Shown piece after piece: positions 16,191-24,445 of a DNA stretch of 64,000 bases; positions within the stretch are counted from its first letter, which is position 1; every line of letters begins with the position of its first letter. Source of the DNA: Flavobacterium limnosediminis JC2902 (GTDB taxonomy: Bacteria > Bacteroidota > Bacteroidia > Flavobacteriales > Flavobacteriaceae). Location: positions 553,355-617,354 of the forward strand of contig NZ_AVGG01000001.1 in assembly GCF_000498535.1 (NCBI RefSeq), in the 5' to 3' direction. Position numbers and translations under genes: made by a program. The notes under the pieces are model-generated. The model did not search any database, had not been told where the DNA came from, and saw nothing but the letters and a program-made list of their open reading frames with translations.

Positions 16191-18464
16191 ATGGAACAAG
16201 TATCTGCCGCTGCCTCTTATACGCTCCGGTTTATTAATCAGACAAATAAATCCATTTTTCTTACGGGAAAAGCCGGTACTGGAAAGACCACACTGCTTCG
16301 TGAAATCATTGCGACTACCCATAAAAATACGGTTGTGGTTGCACCTACCGGAATTGCAGCACTTAATGCTGGTGGGGTAACGATTCATTCTATGTTTCAG
16401 TTGCCCTTTGCCGCCTTTATACCCGATAGTAAACCACTGCCCTATTTTTCGGAATTCGTAAAATTTGAAAACCAAGTTTCTTTAGCACGACACTTCAACA
16501 TGAGCGCCATGAAACGCGCGGTAATCCGGAATATGGAACTGCTCGTAATCGATGAAGTGAGTATGCTTCGCGCCGATACGCTCGATGCCATGGATTTCAT
16601 GATGCGGAAAGTACGCCTCAATGAACGTCCTTTTGGCGGAGCACAAGTATTATATATAGGAGATTTATTACAATTACCTCCTGTGGTTAAAAGTGAGGAA
16701 TGGCAGGTTTTGCAGAAATATTACCGCGGTATGTTCTTTTTTCATTCTCATGTAATTCAACAATATCCGCCTTTGTACATCGAATTGGATAAGATTTTCC
16801 GACAAACGGACGATCAGTTCATTTCGGTACTGAATAATCTGAGAAACAACACGATTACTCAAACGGATGTTCAGGTTTTGAACCAGTTTGTAAAACCCGG
16901 CTTCGATGTAAAGACTAATAAAGGCTACATCATTTTGACCACGCACAACGCTAAAGCGGATGCAATTAATGTGGAATCACTAGACGCATTGTCCGAAAAA
17001 CAATTCATTTATAGACCTTTGATTGTTGATGAGTTTCCGGAAAAAATCTATCCGGTCGATCCGAATCTGCAACTGAAAGTCGGCGCTCAGATCATGTTTA
17101 TCAAAAACGATCTGTCGCACGAAAAGCAGTTTTTCAACGGAAAAATGGGCGTGATCAAATCGTTGGCCGATAATGAAATTCTGGTGCATTTTCCCGATGA
17201 GAACAAAACCATCGAAGTGGAACGTTATGAATGGCAGAACATTAGGTACAAAATCAACGAAAATACCAAAGAAGTAGAAGAGGAACTTTTAGGGACTTTT
17301 ACCCACTTCCCTATCAAACTGGCTTGGGCGATAACCGTTCACAAAAGCCAGGGACTGACGTTTGACAAAGCTGTGTTGGATGTATCGCAGGTTTTTGCGC
17401 CCGGGCAGGCCTATGTGGCTCTTTCGCGTTTGCGTTCCTTAAACGGGCTTATTTTGCTTTCTCCGCTGCGTATGAATGGCATTTCGTCCGACGAAGAAGT
17501 ACTACAGTACGCTTCGAACAAAGCAACTGAATCCGTTTTGCAGGATTCGCTAACAACCGAAACCAAGCAATATCTGTATAACACGCTGATTACCAGTTTC
17601 GATTTCAGAACGGTTATACAGGAATGGCGCAATCACAGTTTCAGTTACAAACAGGAAGCGCCGAAATCACCTAAAACCAAGCATAAAGACTGGGCCGATT
17701 TCAGTGCGGCGGAGATGGCGAAATTGGGGGACGCTTCGGTTAAATTCCAGAGTCAGTTGTACCAGTTGTTTTCCGCGAATCCTGTCGATATTACTTTTAT
17801 CAGGGAACGTTGCGATGCGGCGTACAATTATTTTTTCACGCCTTTGGATGCGGTTGTGGAGGAAGTTTTACTGAAAATCGAAGAAATCAAACGCGTTAAA
17901 AAAGTAAAAGCTTTTTACGATGAACTACTTTTTCTGGAAGAACTTCAAATCAAAACAGTACTCCAACTGAAAAAGTCACTTTTGCTGCTGAAAATAATAG
18001 CCGAAGGAAAGGAAATTTCAAAGCAGAATTTAGTTTCCGACGATAGCAAACACTACAAAATCAATAAATTAGTAACGGTTACGGAAAAGTTCAGAGCCAG
18101 CCATGCCGCTTTGGTTGAAGACGATGACGATGCCTCCTACTACGAACCGAAAATGAAAAAAGCAAAACAGCCTAAAAAAGCAACCATAGAGGAAACACTG
18201 GAACTGTGGAAACAAAATCATTCCATCCACGAAATAGCGAAGCTGCGCAAACTCACGCCGGGCACTATTTTCGGGCATTTTACCAAGCTGATTCAATTGG
18301 AAGCGCTTCAACTTTCCGACATTTTACCGGAGGATAAAATAGCCGCGTTGCGTGAAGTATTTTATGATTTCAAAGGAGAAAGTCTGGGCGAATTAAAAGA
18401 TATCCACGGCGAAAAATTCACCTGGGATGAATTGCGGTTGTTTAAGTCGAGTCTGAAGCCGTAG
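16191..18464 (+). CDS. PIF1/RecD-like superfamily 1 helicase with C-terminal helix-turn-helix
   Basis: A 757-residue ATP-dependent helicase. Walker A GKAGTGKT is at 26-33, APTGIAALNAGG at about 51-62, and Walker B as LLVIDEVSM near 115-125. Motifs V-VI appear as TVHKSQGLTFDKA and YVALSRLRSL near 385-420, as in PIF1 and RecD2 families. The C-terminal third holds a helical linker and a helix-turn-helix-like block (IEETLELWKQNHSIHEIAKL and onward, about 665-700), similar to the HTH_40 domain that follows helicases in Bacteroidota. A role in unwinding DNA at forks or repair is inferred. Confidence 0.92.
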   Translation: MEQVSAAASYTLRFINQTNKSIFLTGKAGTGKTTLLREIIATTHKNTVVVAPTGIAALNAGGVTIHSMFQLPFAAFIPDSKPLPYFSEFVKFENQVSLARHFNMSAMKRAVIRNMELLVIDEVSMLRADTLDAMDFMMRKVRLNERPFGGAQVLYIGDLLQLPPVVKSEEWQVLQKYYRGMFFFHSHVIQQYPPLYIELDKIFRQTDDQFISVLNNLRNNTITQTDVQVLNQFVKPGFDVKTNKGYIILTTHNAKADAINVESLDALSEKQFIYRPLIVDEFPEKIYPVDPNLQLKVGAQIMFIKNDLSHEKQFFNGKMGVIKSLADNEILVHFPDENKTIEVERYEWQNIRYKINENTKEVEEELLGTFTHFPIKLAWAITVHKSQGLTFDKAVLDVSQVFAPGQAYVALSRLRSLNGLILLSPLRMNGISSDEEVLQYASNKATESVLQDSLTTETKQYLYNTLITSFDFRTVIQEWRNHSFSYKQEAPKSPKTKHKDWADFSAAEMAKLGDASVKFQSQLYQLFSANPVDITFIRERCDAAYNYFFTPLDAVVEEVLLKIEEIKRVKKVKAFYDELLFLEELQIKTVLQLKKSLLLLKIIAEGKEISKQNLVSDDSKHYKINKLVTVTEKFRASHAALVEDDDDASYYEPKMKKAKQPKKATIEETLELWKQNHSIHEIAKLRKLTPGTIFGHFTKLIQLEALQLSDILPEDKIAALREVFYDFKGESLGELKDIHGEKFTWDELRLFKSSLKP

Positions 18465-18483
18465 CTTTAATTGTTAAAAAGGC

Positions 18484-20793
18484 CTATTTTACTATTATCT
18501 CGCTAATCAAAATACCATCTTCGGATAAACCCTGAATGGAAAAAATGGTTTTTTGGGTTGCATTATTTTGTGCTATTTTAAAAGCAGTCCGACCGTTATA
18601 GTCCGTAGTTAAATTGGTTTTCCAATCTATTTCCATTAAAGAGGCAGGTCGGTTGTGATTAAATGCAGGAGTATAGTATTTTTTAGACCTGTCATAGGCG
18701 TTTGTTAGTATAAATTCGTCGAAAAGTTCCACGATATCGTTATTATACTGCTCTGTTGTGAAAACCTGGTATTTAATATAATTTTTAAAAGGTTGTTTCA
18801 TTATCGCTTCTACATCTTTCATTTTTAAAGGCAATGTACTCAATTCTAATGAAGTAAGTAGTTTTCCGTTAACATATAAGAAGGCCTCTGTATCAGCGGA
18901 AGCTTCTAAATAATTCTCAATCCCTTTCCAACTCACAAAGCGTATTCCTTGGTTCCGAAGGAGAAAGCTCATAAATAATTCGTTGTTTTTACGGGAATCT
19001 TCCGGCATTTCTATTTCGTAATACGCACCAATATCAAAAACTTTTGACTTGTGTTTTTTGACTAATTTGTCCCATCGGATGCTGCTCTTACTGGATTTTT
19101 TACTTTTTATAGTGATTTCATTTAATCGGATACCGGTGTAATATTTGTATTCTTCATATTCCTTTTCAGTAAACGGTTCTTTTTTAGGTTCGCTTATTTT
19201 ATACCGATTTATTTTTGGAAAAGTGCTTTTTTCTATGGTATTCAAACGTATATTTTTCGGTTGAAATGCCTCGTTTTCAGGTGATAAAAAAGAAATTTTT
19301 ACAGCATCGTTTTTATACAATAACAGCTTGTTAAATTCGAAGGAATTATCGTTTTTTAGATATATTTTTTGAATTAAGGTATTGTTTTTAGCTATTAATC
19401 CGAGATAATTTGTGGCTAGCGGTGAAACAGCTCCTTTTAATTTAAAACCCGATTCAAATTCATAGGCAGGCTTTGGGTTGAAAGCCGTTATCATCTCAGC
19501 AAACGAATATCGTACAAAACCCTGAGTGAGTAATAATAAATCCAGATGTTCCAGTCTTTTTTGATTTTTCGGATCAAAGTAATATGCTGGGTTTTCAATA
19601 TAGCCGGTGACATAGGGTGTAAGTAAAAAAGCGCTTTTTATCGTAGTAGTTTCATTAAAATTGGCGGTGCTTTCAGGCAAAACACTAATGCTTAATTTCG
19701 ATTTTAACGGCTTGTTCTTGTTAAGAATCTTGAGATTGCATACTATCGAATCGTTTTTCGAATGGTCTTTTTCCAGGGTGACAGTCAGTTCGTTGAGCTG
19801 ATTATCTACATAAAACTTTCTTTCCGCGATCGGTTCATAATTTTTGAACAACGTTATGGTATTAACCCCATTTTTTAAATGTTGCTTATCGATTTCAAGT
19901 TTTTTATTGATCATCGATTTTGGATCAATTTGAAAATAATCTATTATCGTGTGGTTCTGATGAAATAATAACGTGAAATTATGCTTGTTAAGCTCTTGGA
20001 GTAGCTTTTCCGGTGCTTTCAGTTCTATTGTCAGTTGCTGTTGATTAGAATTGTCAACGGAAAGTAAAAGCTCCCTTTTTTCATTATCAGGGATTTTCAA
20101 TTTGATGATCGTATCGTTCGTTTCAATAATTGCCTGATAGGATTCCCCGGATGTATGCTTAAATTTACAAGAACTCAGTCCTGAATATTCGTTTTTAAAA
20201 CGGGTAATTTCCTGATTTTTACTGTTGATAATCCTGCCGGTAAAATCAGTTCCGCTGCCATTTGTCAATAATTTTATGCCTAAAACATTTTCAGTGTCGT
20301 CCAACAAATAACCACTTTCCGGAAAAAATTGAATATCGTATTCGTTTCTGTTGGATTTATCTGTGATTGACGGTTCTTTAATGACGTTAATTTCTTTAAT
20401 AAAAAAATTAGCATCGCCGAAATTTCGCATGTTATTTGTATAGGCCTGAATAAAATACTGGCCGGAGCCATTGATATTGGCAATGTCAAACTCACCCACG
20501 CCAATTCCGTTGGAAATGAAAATGTTTTTGGAATCAATCACCTGTCCTGCAGAATCGGTCAGGTTCACATATAAGAGGGTGGTTTTATTTGAAGGAAGAT
20601 TGTTATTATCAGCAACATAAGCTTGAAACCAAATTACATCATCATCTAAATAGGTCGTTTTGTTGGTATGGACAAAAGCTTTTTCAAAATATAAATTATT
20701 CTTTTGAAGCGGCTCGACAATCTTGTTTTTGAAATGTTCTTGGGCGAATGCCGAATACGCAAATAAAATAATACAAACGCAAAATTTAGCCAT
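18484..20793 (-). CDS. Large exported protein with MG2-like N-terminal domain
   Basis: A 769-residue protein with a signal peptide (MAKFCVCIILFAYSAFAQ). The segment after it (EKAFVHTNKTTYLDDDVIWFQAYV, then LLYVNLTDSAGQVIDSK) resembles the MG2 or macroglobulin-type beta-sandwich seen in alpha-2-macroglobulins and in Bacteroidota TonB-linked proteins. More beta-sandwich regions follow. The C-terminal part (about 540-700, IRLNEITIKSKKSSKSS and LYVNGKLL) has features of a receptor-plug-like domain, but no barrel is present. It is probably periplasmic or on the outer membrane surface. It is the last gene in a leftward run after holB and doxX. Family assignment is approximate. Confidence 0.72.
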   Translation of the reverse strand: MAKFCVCIILFAYSAFAQEHFKNKIVEPLQKNNLYFEKAFVHTNKTTYLDDDVIWFQAYVADNNNLPSNKTTLLYVNLTDSAGQVIDSKNIFISNGIGVGEFDIANINGSGQYFIQAYTNNMRNFGDANFFIKEINVIKEPSITDKSNRNEYDIQFFPESGYLLDDTENVLGIKLLTNGSGTDFTGRIINSKNQEITRFKNEYSGLSSCKFKHTSGESYQAIIETNDTIIKLKIPDNEKRELLLSVDNSNQQQLTIELKAPEKLLQELNKHNFTLLFHQNHTIIDYFQIDPKSMINKKLEIDKQHLKNGVNTITLFKNYEPIAERKFYVDNQLNELTVTLEKDHSKNDSIVCNLKILNKNKPLKSKLSISVLPESTANFNETTTIKSAFLLTPYVTGYIENPAYYFDPKNQKRLEHLDLLLLTQGFVRYSFAEMITAFNPKPAYEFESGFKLKGAVSPLATNYLGLIAKNNTLIQKIYLKNDNSFEFNKLLLYKNDAVKISFLSPENEAFQPKNIRLNTIEKSTFPKINRYKISEPKKEPFTEKEYEEYKYYTGIRLNEITIKSKKSSKSSIRWDKLVKKHKSKVFDIGAYYEIEMPEDSRKNNELFMSFLLRNQGIRFVSWKGIENYLEASADTEAFLYVNGKLLTSLELSTLPLKMKDVEAIMKQPFKNYIKYQVFTTEQYNNDIVELFDEFILTNAYDRSKKYYTPAFNHNRPASLMEIDWKTNLTTDYNGRTAFKIAQNNATQKTIFSIQGLSEDGILISEIIVK

Positions 20794-20843
20794 GTGACAA
20801 TACTTTTAATTCAGATGATGTGAAGCAATTTGCTTTGTATTTA

Positions 20844-21230
20844 CTACAACCAGTACACCGCCAAAATTGCAGGAATGTAATAAATTGCAATGGTTCTCGC
20901 CCCGTCATAATCCTTGGCCAAACGTTGTCCGAAAAGCATCAACAGCAATGTGATACAGGACATTACCGCGCCATAATGACCAATGGTTGTGCTGCCGTTG
21001 GCTATCAGCTGAAAAATACCTGCCATGCATAAAGCTCCGGCAATAACTTCGGTAATCCAAACCAATCCCAAAGCGGTCGACACCTGATTTTTAATGATGG
21101 TGTTTTTAAAATGTTCGTTCAGTCCGGCAACGGTTCCCTTCCAATCGGCTATTTTCTCATATCCGGAATGCAAAAAAGTAAGCGCTAAAAAAGCCAGAAT
21201 AAGTATCCCGAAAATTTCAGTATGTGTCAT
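20844..21230 (-). CDS. DoxX-like four-helix membrane protein
   Basis: A 128-residue protein with four predicted membrane helices at about 8-25, 48-68, 72-98 and 108-126. HSGYEKIADW near residue 22 is the usual DoxX-type conserved segment. It starts 3 bases after the holB stop, so it is very likely translated from the same message. Its relation to DNA polymerase is probably only positional. Exact function is unknown. Confidence 0.8.
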   Translation of the reverse strand: MTHTEIFGILILAFLALTFLHSGYEKIADWKGTVAGLNEHFKNTIIKNQVSTALGLVWITEVIAGALCMAGIFQLIANGSTTIGHYGAVMSCITLLLMLFGQRLAKDYDGARTIAIYYIPAILAVYWL

Positions 21231-21233
21231 AGG

Positions 21234-22382
21234 TTATTTTTTATGAATTAAACGGGTCAGTTTTATCGACAAATCCGTCAGTATGATTTTGGCGTTTCCG
21301 TTGCGTTCGATATGGTAAATTGCATCCGAGAGTTCCTTGAAAATCTCGTTGATGTTATTGCCATTCACAAAAGGTGCAAAATTTTCCATTTTGAATTTAT
21401 CCACCGTCGGTTCAATGTAAACCAGCGATGGCGACTGATAATTCAGCAACAAGGCCTGACGGAACATTTCCACGCAAAAATGCAGAAACTGCTTTTGCGC
21501 TTCACGTCCGATGCCGGCAATTTCCTCACTCCAAGTGGTTAAATCCAAAATAGCGGCTGCATTTCCTTTGGCACGAAAAGCGGCGCGAACCCACTGTACA
21601 AACCATTCCTCAAACGGATATTCCGTCGCGTCTTTGTGCAACAGATGTATGGCTTTGTTGTAATTGCCCTGCGATTGATGTGCGATTCTCAGTGCCAGTT
21701 TATCGTCGATATTTTCACGTGAAACCAAAGCATCGGCAATCACACTTTCGGGTAAACCCTGAAATTCCAATACCTGACAACGCGATAAGATGGTCTGCAT
21801 GATATCATCCTGATTTTCGGTAACCAAAAGAAAGACCGTTTTTTGAGGCGGTTCCTCGAGTAATTTCAAAAGTTTGTTGGCCGTGGCGGTGTTCATTTTA
21901 TCGGCCATCCAGATAATCATCACTTTATAACCGCCTTCATAGGCTTTGAGCGAAAGTGATTTCATGATTTCCTGCGCCTCGTCCACTCCTATCTGTCCCT
22001 GCTTGTTCTGAATTCCCAGCGATTTAAGCCATTCGAATAAACTTCCGTACGGATTTTCGATGACGAATTCCCGCCATTGTTTCATGAAATTCGCACTTAC
22101 CGGATGACTTTTTACCTGGTCGTTGGTAGCAACCGGAAAAACAAAATGCAAATCGGGGTGTGAAAAATGTTCGAATTTTAGGTTGCAGGCTTCGTTTCCG
22201 TTGGTGTTTTCACCGGAAGTATTGGAACACAAAATGTACTGCGCATAGGCAATCGCCATGGCTAAAGTCCCCGACCCTTCCGGCCCCACAAACAATTGCG
22301 CATGGGGAATCCGACCTAAATCGGCACTTTTCGTCAAGTGACTTTTGATGTGTTGTTGTCCTAAAATTTCCTGAAATAGCAT
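21234..22382 (-). CDS. holB: DNA polymerase III delta' subunit
   Basis: A 382-residue clamp-loader subunit of the replicative polymerase. It opens with LFQEILGQQHIKSHLTKSADLGRIPHAQLFVGPEGSG, the delta'/gamma fold start. The Walker A lysine is replaced (GSGTLA), as is usual for the non-hydrolysing delta' subunit. It continues with the sensor-region phrase MNTATANKLLKLLEEPP (about 160-176) and LSRCQVLEF. The C-terminal collar domain follows. A promoter with correct -33/-7 spacing ends only a few bases before the ATG, suggesting a leaderless or near-leaderless mRNA. Confidence 0.93.
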   Translation of the reverse strand: MLFQEILGQQHIKSHLTKSADLGRIPHAQLFVGPEGSGTLAMAIAYAQYILCSNTSGENTNGNEACNLKFEHFSHPDLHFVFPVATNDQVKSHPVSANFMKQWREFVIENPYGSLFEWLKSLGIQNKQGQIGVDEAQEIMKSLSLKAYEGGYKVMIIWMADKMNTATANKLLKLLEEPPQKTVFLLVTENQDDIMQTILSRCQVLEFQGLPESVIADALVSRENIDDKLALRIAHQSQGNYNKAIHLLHKDATEYPFEEWFVQWVRAAFRAKGNAAAILDLTTWSEEIAGIGREAQKQFLHFCVEMFRQALLLNYQSPSLVYIEPTVDKFKMENFAPFVNGNNINEIFKELSDAIYHIERNGNAKIILTDLSIKLTRLIHKK

Positions 22383-22386
22383 GAAG

Positions 22387-22416
22387 CAAAGATAACAGAA
22401 AGTTTAATCAGGGCAA
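22387..22416 (-). promoter_or_regulatory. Full Bacteroidota promoter of holB
   Basis: On the minus strand: TTG (22416-22414), 19 bases, then TATCTTTG (22394-22387). Both elements and the spacing match the Flavobacterium consensus. The box ends 4 bases before the holB ATG. Confidence 0.7.
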
Positions 22417-22438
22417 GAAACAATTGCTTGGTATTCGA

Positions 22439-22975
22439 TCACTGTTTGTAACCGATTTTTTCTCTTTGTTTTTCATTTTCCGATTTTTCAATGAGTTCGT
22501 CTAAATATTGAAAAACCAGTTCAATATTCTTCCCATGATTGTCTATTTTCTTTTTGATCTTTTCAATTTCCAGCCTAACTTCTGTATTCTCAAGTAAGAA
22601 GCTTCTCAATTTCGTAAAGACGCGGATAATCTGGATATTGACTTTTATAGCCTGATCGCTTTTCAAAACACTGGAAAGCATGGCCACGCCTTGTTCGGTG
22701 AAGCACATAGGCATATATCGCAAGCCCATTTTTATGGAATTGGAGGTCACAAATTGTGACCTCCAATTCTGAAGTTCCGTTTCGGTCATCTCAAACATGA
22801 AATCTTCGGGAAAACGTTCGCTGTTTCTGCGAACCTGTTGTTTTAAAACTTTGGTTTCAACACCGTAAAGTCTAGCTAAATAACGGTCTAACATGACTTT
22901 CTGGTTTCTGATGAAGTAGATTTGGTTCATTACCACTTCTTCGGCGATGGCTGTGAATTCGCTTGATTTTGGCAT
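22439..22975 (-). CDS. ORF6N domain protein (phage-type regulator family)
   Basis: A 178-residue protein with a typical ORF6N domain: IYFIRNQKVMLDRYLARLYGVETKVLKQQVRRN (about 19-51), RFPEDFMFEMTETE and MCFTEQGVAMLSSVL. A C-terminal coiled coil (about 130-175) follows. ORF6N proteins are related to phage KilA-N and antirepressor proteins, yet many Bacteroidota carry single chromosomal copies with no phage nearby, as here. DNA binding is inferred from the family. A 31-base perfect inverted repeat lies inside the gene at the codons for WRSQFVTSNS. Confidence 0.88.
   Translation of the reverse strand: MPKSSEFTAIAEEVVMNQIYFIRNQKVMLDRYLARLYGVETKVLKQQVRRNSERFPEDFMFEMTETELQNWRSQFVTSNSIKMGLRYMPMCFTEQGVAMLSSVLKSDQAIKVNIQIIRVFTKLRSFLLENTEVRLEIEKIKKKIDNHGKNIELVFQYLDELIEKSENEKQREKIGYKQ
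22738..22768. repeat. 31-base perfect inverted repeat within the ORF6N gene
   Basis: Arms AATTGGAGGTCACAA and TTGTGACCTCCAATT are exact inverted copies around a single central A. It lies wholly within coding sequence. Confidence 0.9.
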
Positions 22976-23109
22976 ACAAATACAATTAATGTAGTAAAAA
23001 TAGTATTTTTATTTTGTTTTGATGAATCGATTTAAGAAATAATCAGAATTTCAACAATTGAGAATCCGCTAAAAAAGTATAGGAAAAAAGGCTAAAAAAA
23101 GAAAAATCG

Positions 23110-23117
23110 TATATTTG
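23110..23117 (+). promoter_or_regulatory. -7 promoter box of pgk
   Basis: TATATTTG, an exact TAnnTTTG match 37 bases before the pgk ATG. No -33 TTG at standard spacing. Confidence 0.65.
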
Positions 23118-23154
23118 CAGATTACAGACTAAACAATCAACAAAAAAATACACA

Positions 23155-24342
23155 ATGAAGACTCTTGCCGATTTTAATTTTGAAGGAAAAAAAGCCATTA
23201 TCCGTGTCGATTTTAACGTACCGTTGGATGACCAATTTAATGTAACCGATGCGAACCGTATTGAAGCAGCGAAACCTACAATTGATAAGATTTTAAAAGA
23301 CGGAGGCAGTGTAATTTTAATGTCACACCTGGGAAGACCAAAAGGTGTTGAAGCAAAATATTCGCTGAAGCATATTGTAGCTAAAACCGCAGAAGTATTG
23401 GGCGTTCCCGTTAAATTCGCTTCCGATTGTATCGGAGAAATTGCGGAAAATGCCGTAGCGGATCTACAATCAGGTGAAGTTTTGCTCTTGGAAAATCTTC
23501 GTTTCTATGCCGAAGAAGAAAAAGGCGATGTAGCCTTTGCTGAAAAATTAGCAAAACTAGGTGACATTTACGTGAATGATGCTTTCGGAACGGCGCACAG
23601 AGCACACGCTTCGACAACCATTATCGCACAGTTTTTCCCGGAGCATAAATGTTTCGGAATGTTATTGGCGAAAGAAATCGAAAGTTTAAACAAAGTATTA
23701 AATAATTCAGAAAAACCGGTAACGGCAGTACTTGGAGGATCAAAAGTGTCTTCTAAAATTACAGTTATCGAGAACGTTCTGGATAAGATCGACCACATGA
23801 TCATTGGTGGCGGAATGACGTTTACGTTTATCAAAGCGTTGGGCGGTAAAATCGGAAACTCAATTTGTGAGGATGATAAAATGGCGTTGGCGCTGGAAAT
23901 CTTGGAAAAAGCCAAAGCGAAAAATGTACAGATTCACTTGCCTGTGGACATGGTTGCCGCTGATGCTTTTTCAAACGAAGCCAATACGCAGATAGTCGAC
24001 GTTTACAACATTCCGGAAGGATGGCAAGGTTTGGATGTGGGTCCGAAATCATTAGAAGCCTTAAAAGACGTAATCAAAAATTCAAAAACCATCCTTTGGA
24101 ACGGACCTTTAGGTGTTTTTGAATTGGATAAATTTGCTGACGGGACCATCACTTTAGGGAATTTTATTGCAGAAGCTACTAAAAACGGCGCGTTTTCTTT
24201 AGTAGGAGGCGGTGATTCTGTGGCTGCGGTTAAGCAGTTCGGATTGGAGCCGAAAATGAGCTACGTTTCCACTGGTGGCGGGGCAATGCTTGAGATGTTG
24301 GAAGGAAAAACATTACCGGGAATTGCAGCCATCGAAAATTAA
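23155..24342 (+). CDS. pgk: Phosphoglycerate kinase
   Basis: Glycolytic and gluconeogenic enzyme transferring the acyl phosphate of 1,3-bisphosphoglycerate to ADP. It is 395 residues, normal length. The signature RVDFNVPLD is at about 17-25. It also shows [18 protein letters not shown], the hinge [19 protein letters not shown], and the nucleotide-binding end GGGDSVAAV followed by [15 protein letters not shown]. It is alone on its transcript with a clear -7 box and no glycolytic neighbours. Confidence 0.98.
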   Translation: MKTLADFNFEGKKAIIRVDFNVPLDDQFNVTDANRIEAAKPTIDKILKDGGSVILMSHLGRPKGVEAKYSLKHIVAKTAEVLGVPVKFASDCIGEIAENAVADLQSGEVLLLENLRFYAEEEKGDVAFAEKLAKLGDIYVNDAFGTAHRAHASTTIIAQFFPEHKCFGMLLAKEIESLNKVLNNSEKPVTAVLGGSKVSSKITVIENVLDKIDHMIIGGGMTFTFIKALGGKIGNSICEDDKMALALEILEKAKAKNVQIHLPVDMVAADAFSNEANTQIVDVYNIPEGWQGLDVGPKSLEALKDVIKNSKTILWNGPLGVFELDKFADGTITLGNFIAEATKNGAFSLVGGGDSVAAVKQFGLEPKMSYVSTGGGAMLEMLEGKTLPGIAAIEN

Positions 24343-24390
24343 TTTTATACTTTTTAACAATATTTTATAAAATTATAAGTTATAAGCTAT

Positions 24391-24398
24391 TATGTTTG
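24391..24398 (+). promoter_or_regulatory. -7 promoter box of the LysM transglycosylase gene
   Basis: TATGTTTG matches TAnnTTTG. It is 48 bases upstream of the preferred ATG at 24446. No TTG at -33. Confidence 0.55.
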
Positions 24399-24445
24399 CA
24401 TTACTTGTAAAAGACTGAATGATAATGGATTATAAAAATGTATAT

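Noticed and set aside
21711..21726. Calling the holB parS-like motif as a firm site
   Set aside because: Only 13 of 16 positions match and it lies in coding DNA, so it is listed only as a weak observation.
2602..22975. Prophage, suggested by the holin-like and ORF6N genes
   Set aside because: They are 20 kb apart, flanked by housekeeping genes, with no integrase, capsid, tail or attachment repeats in the window.
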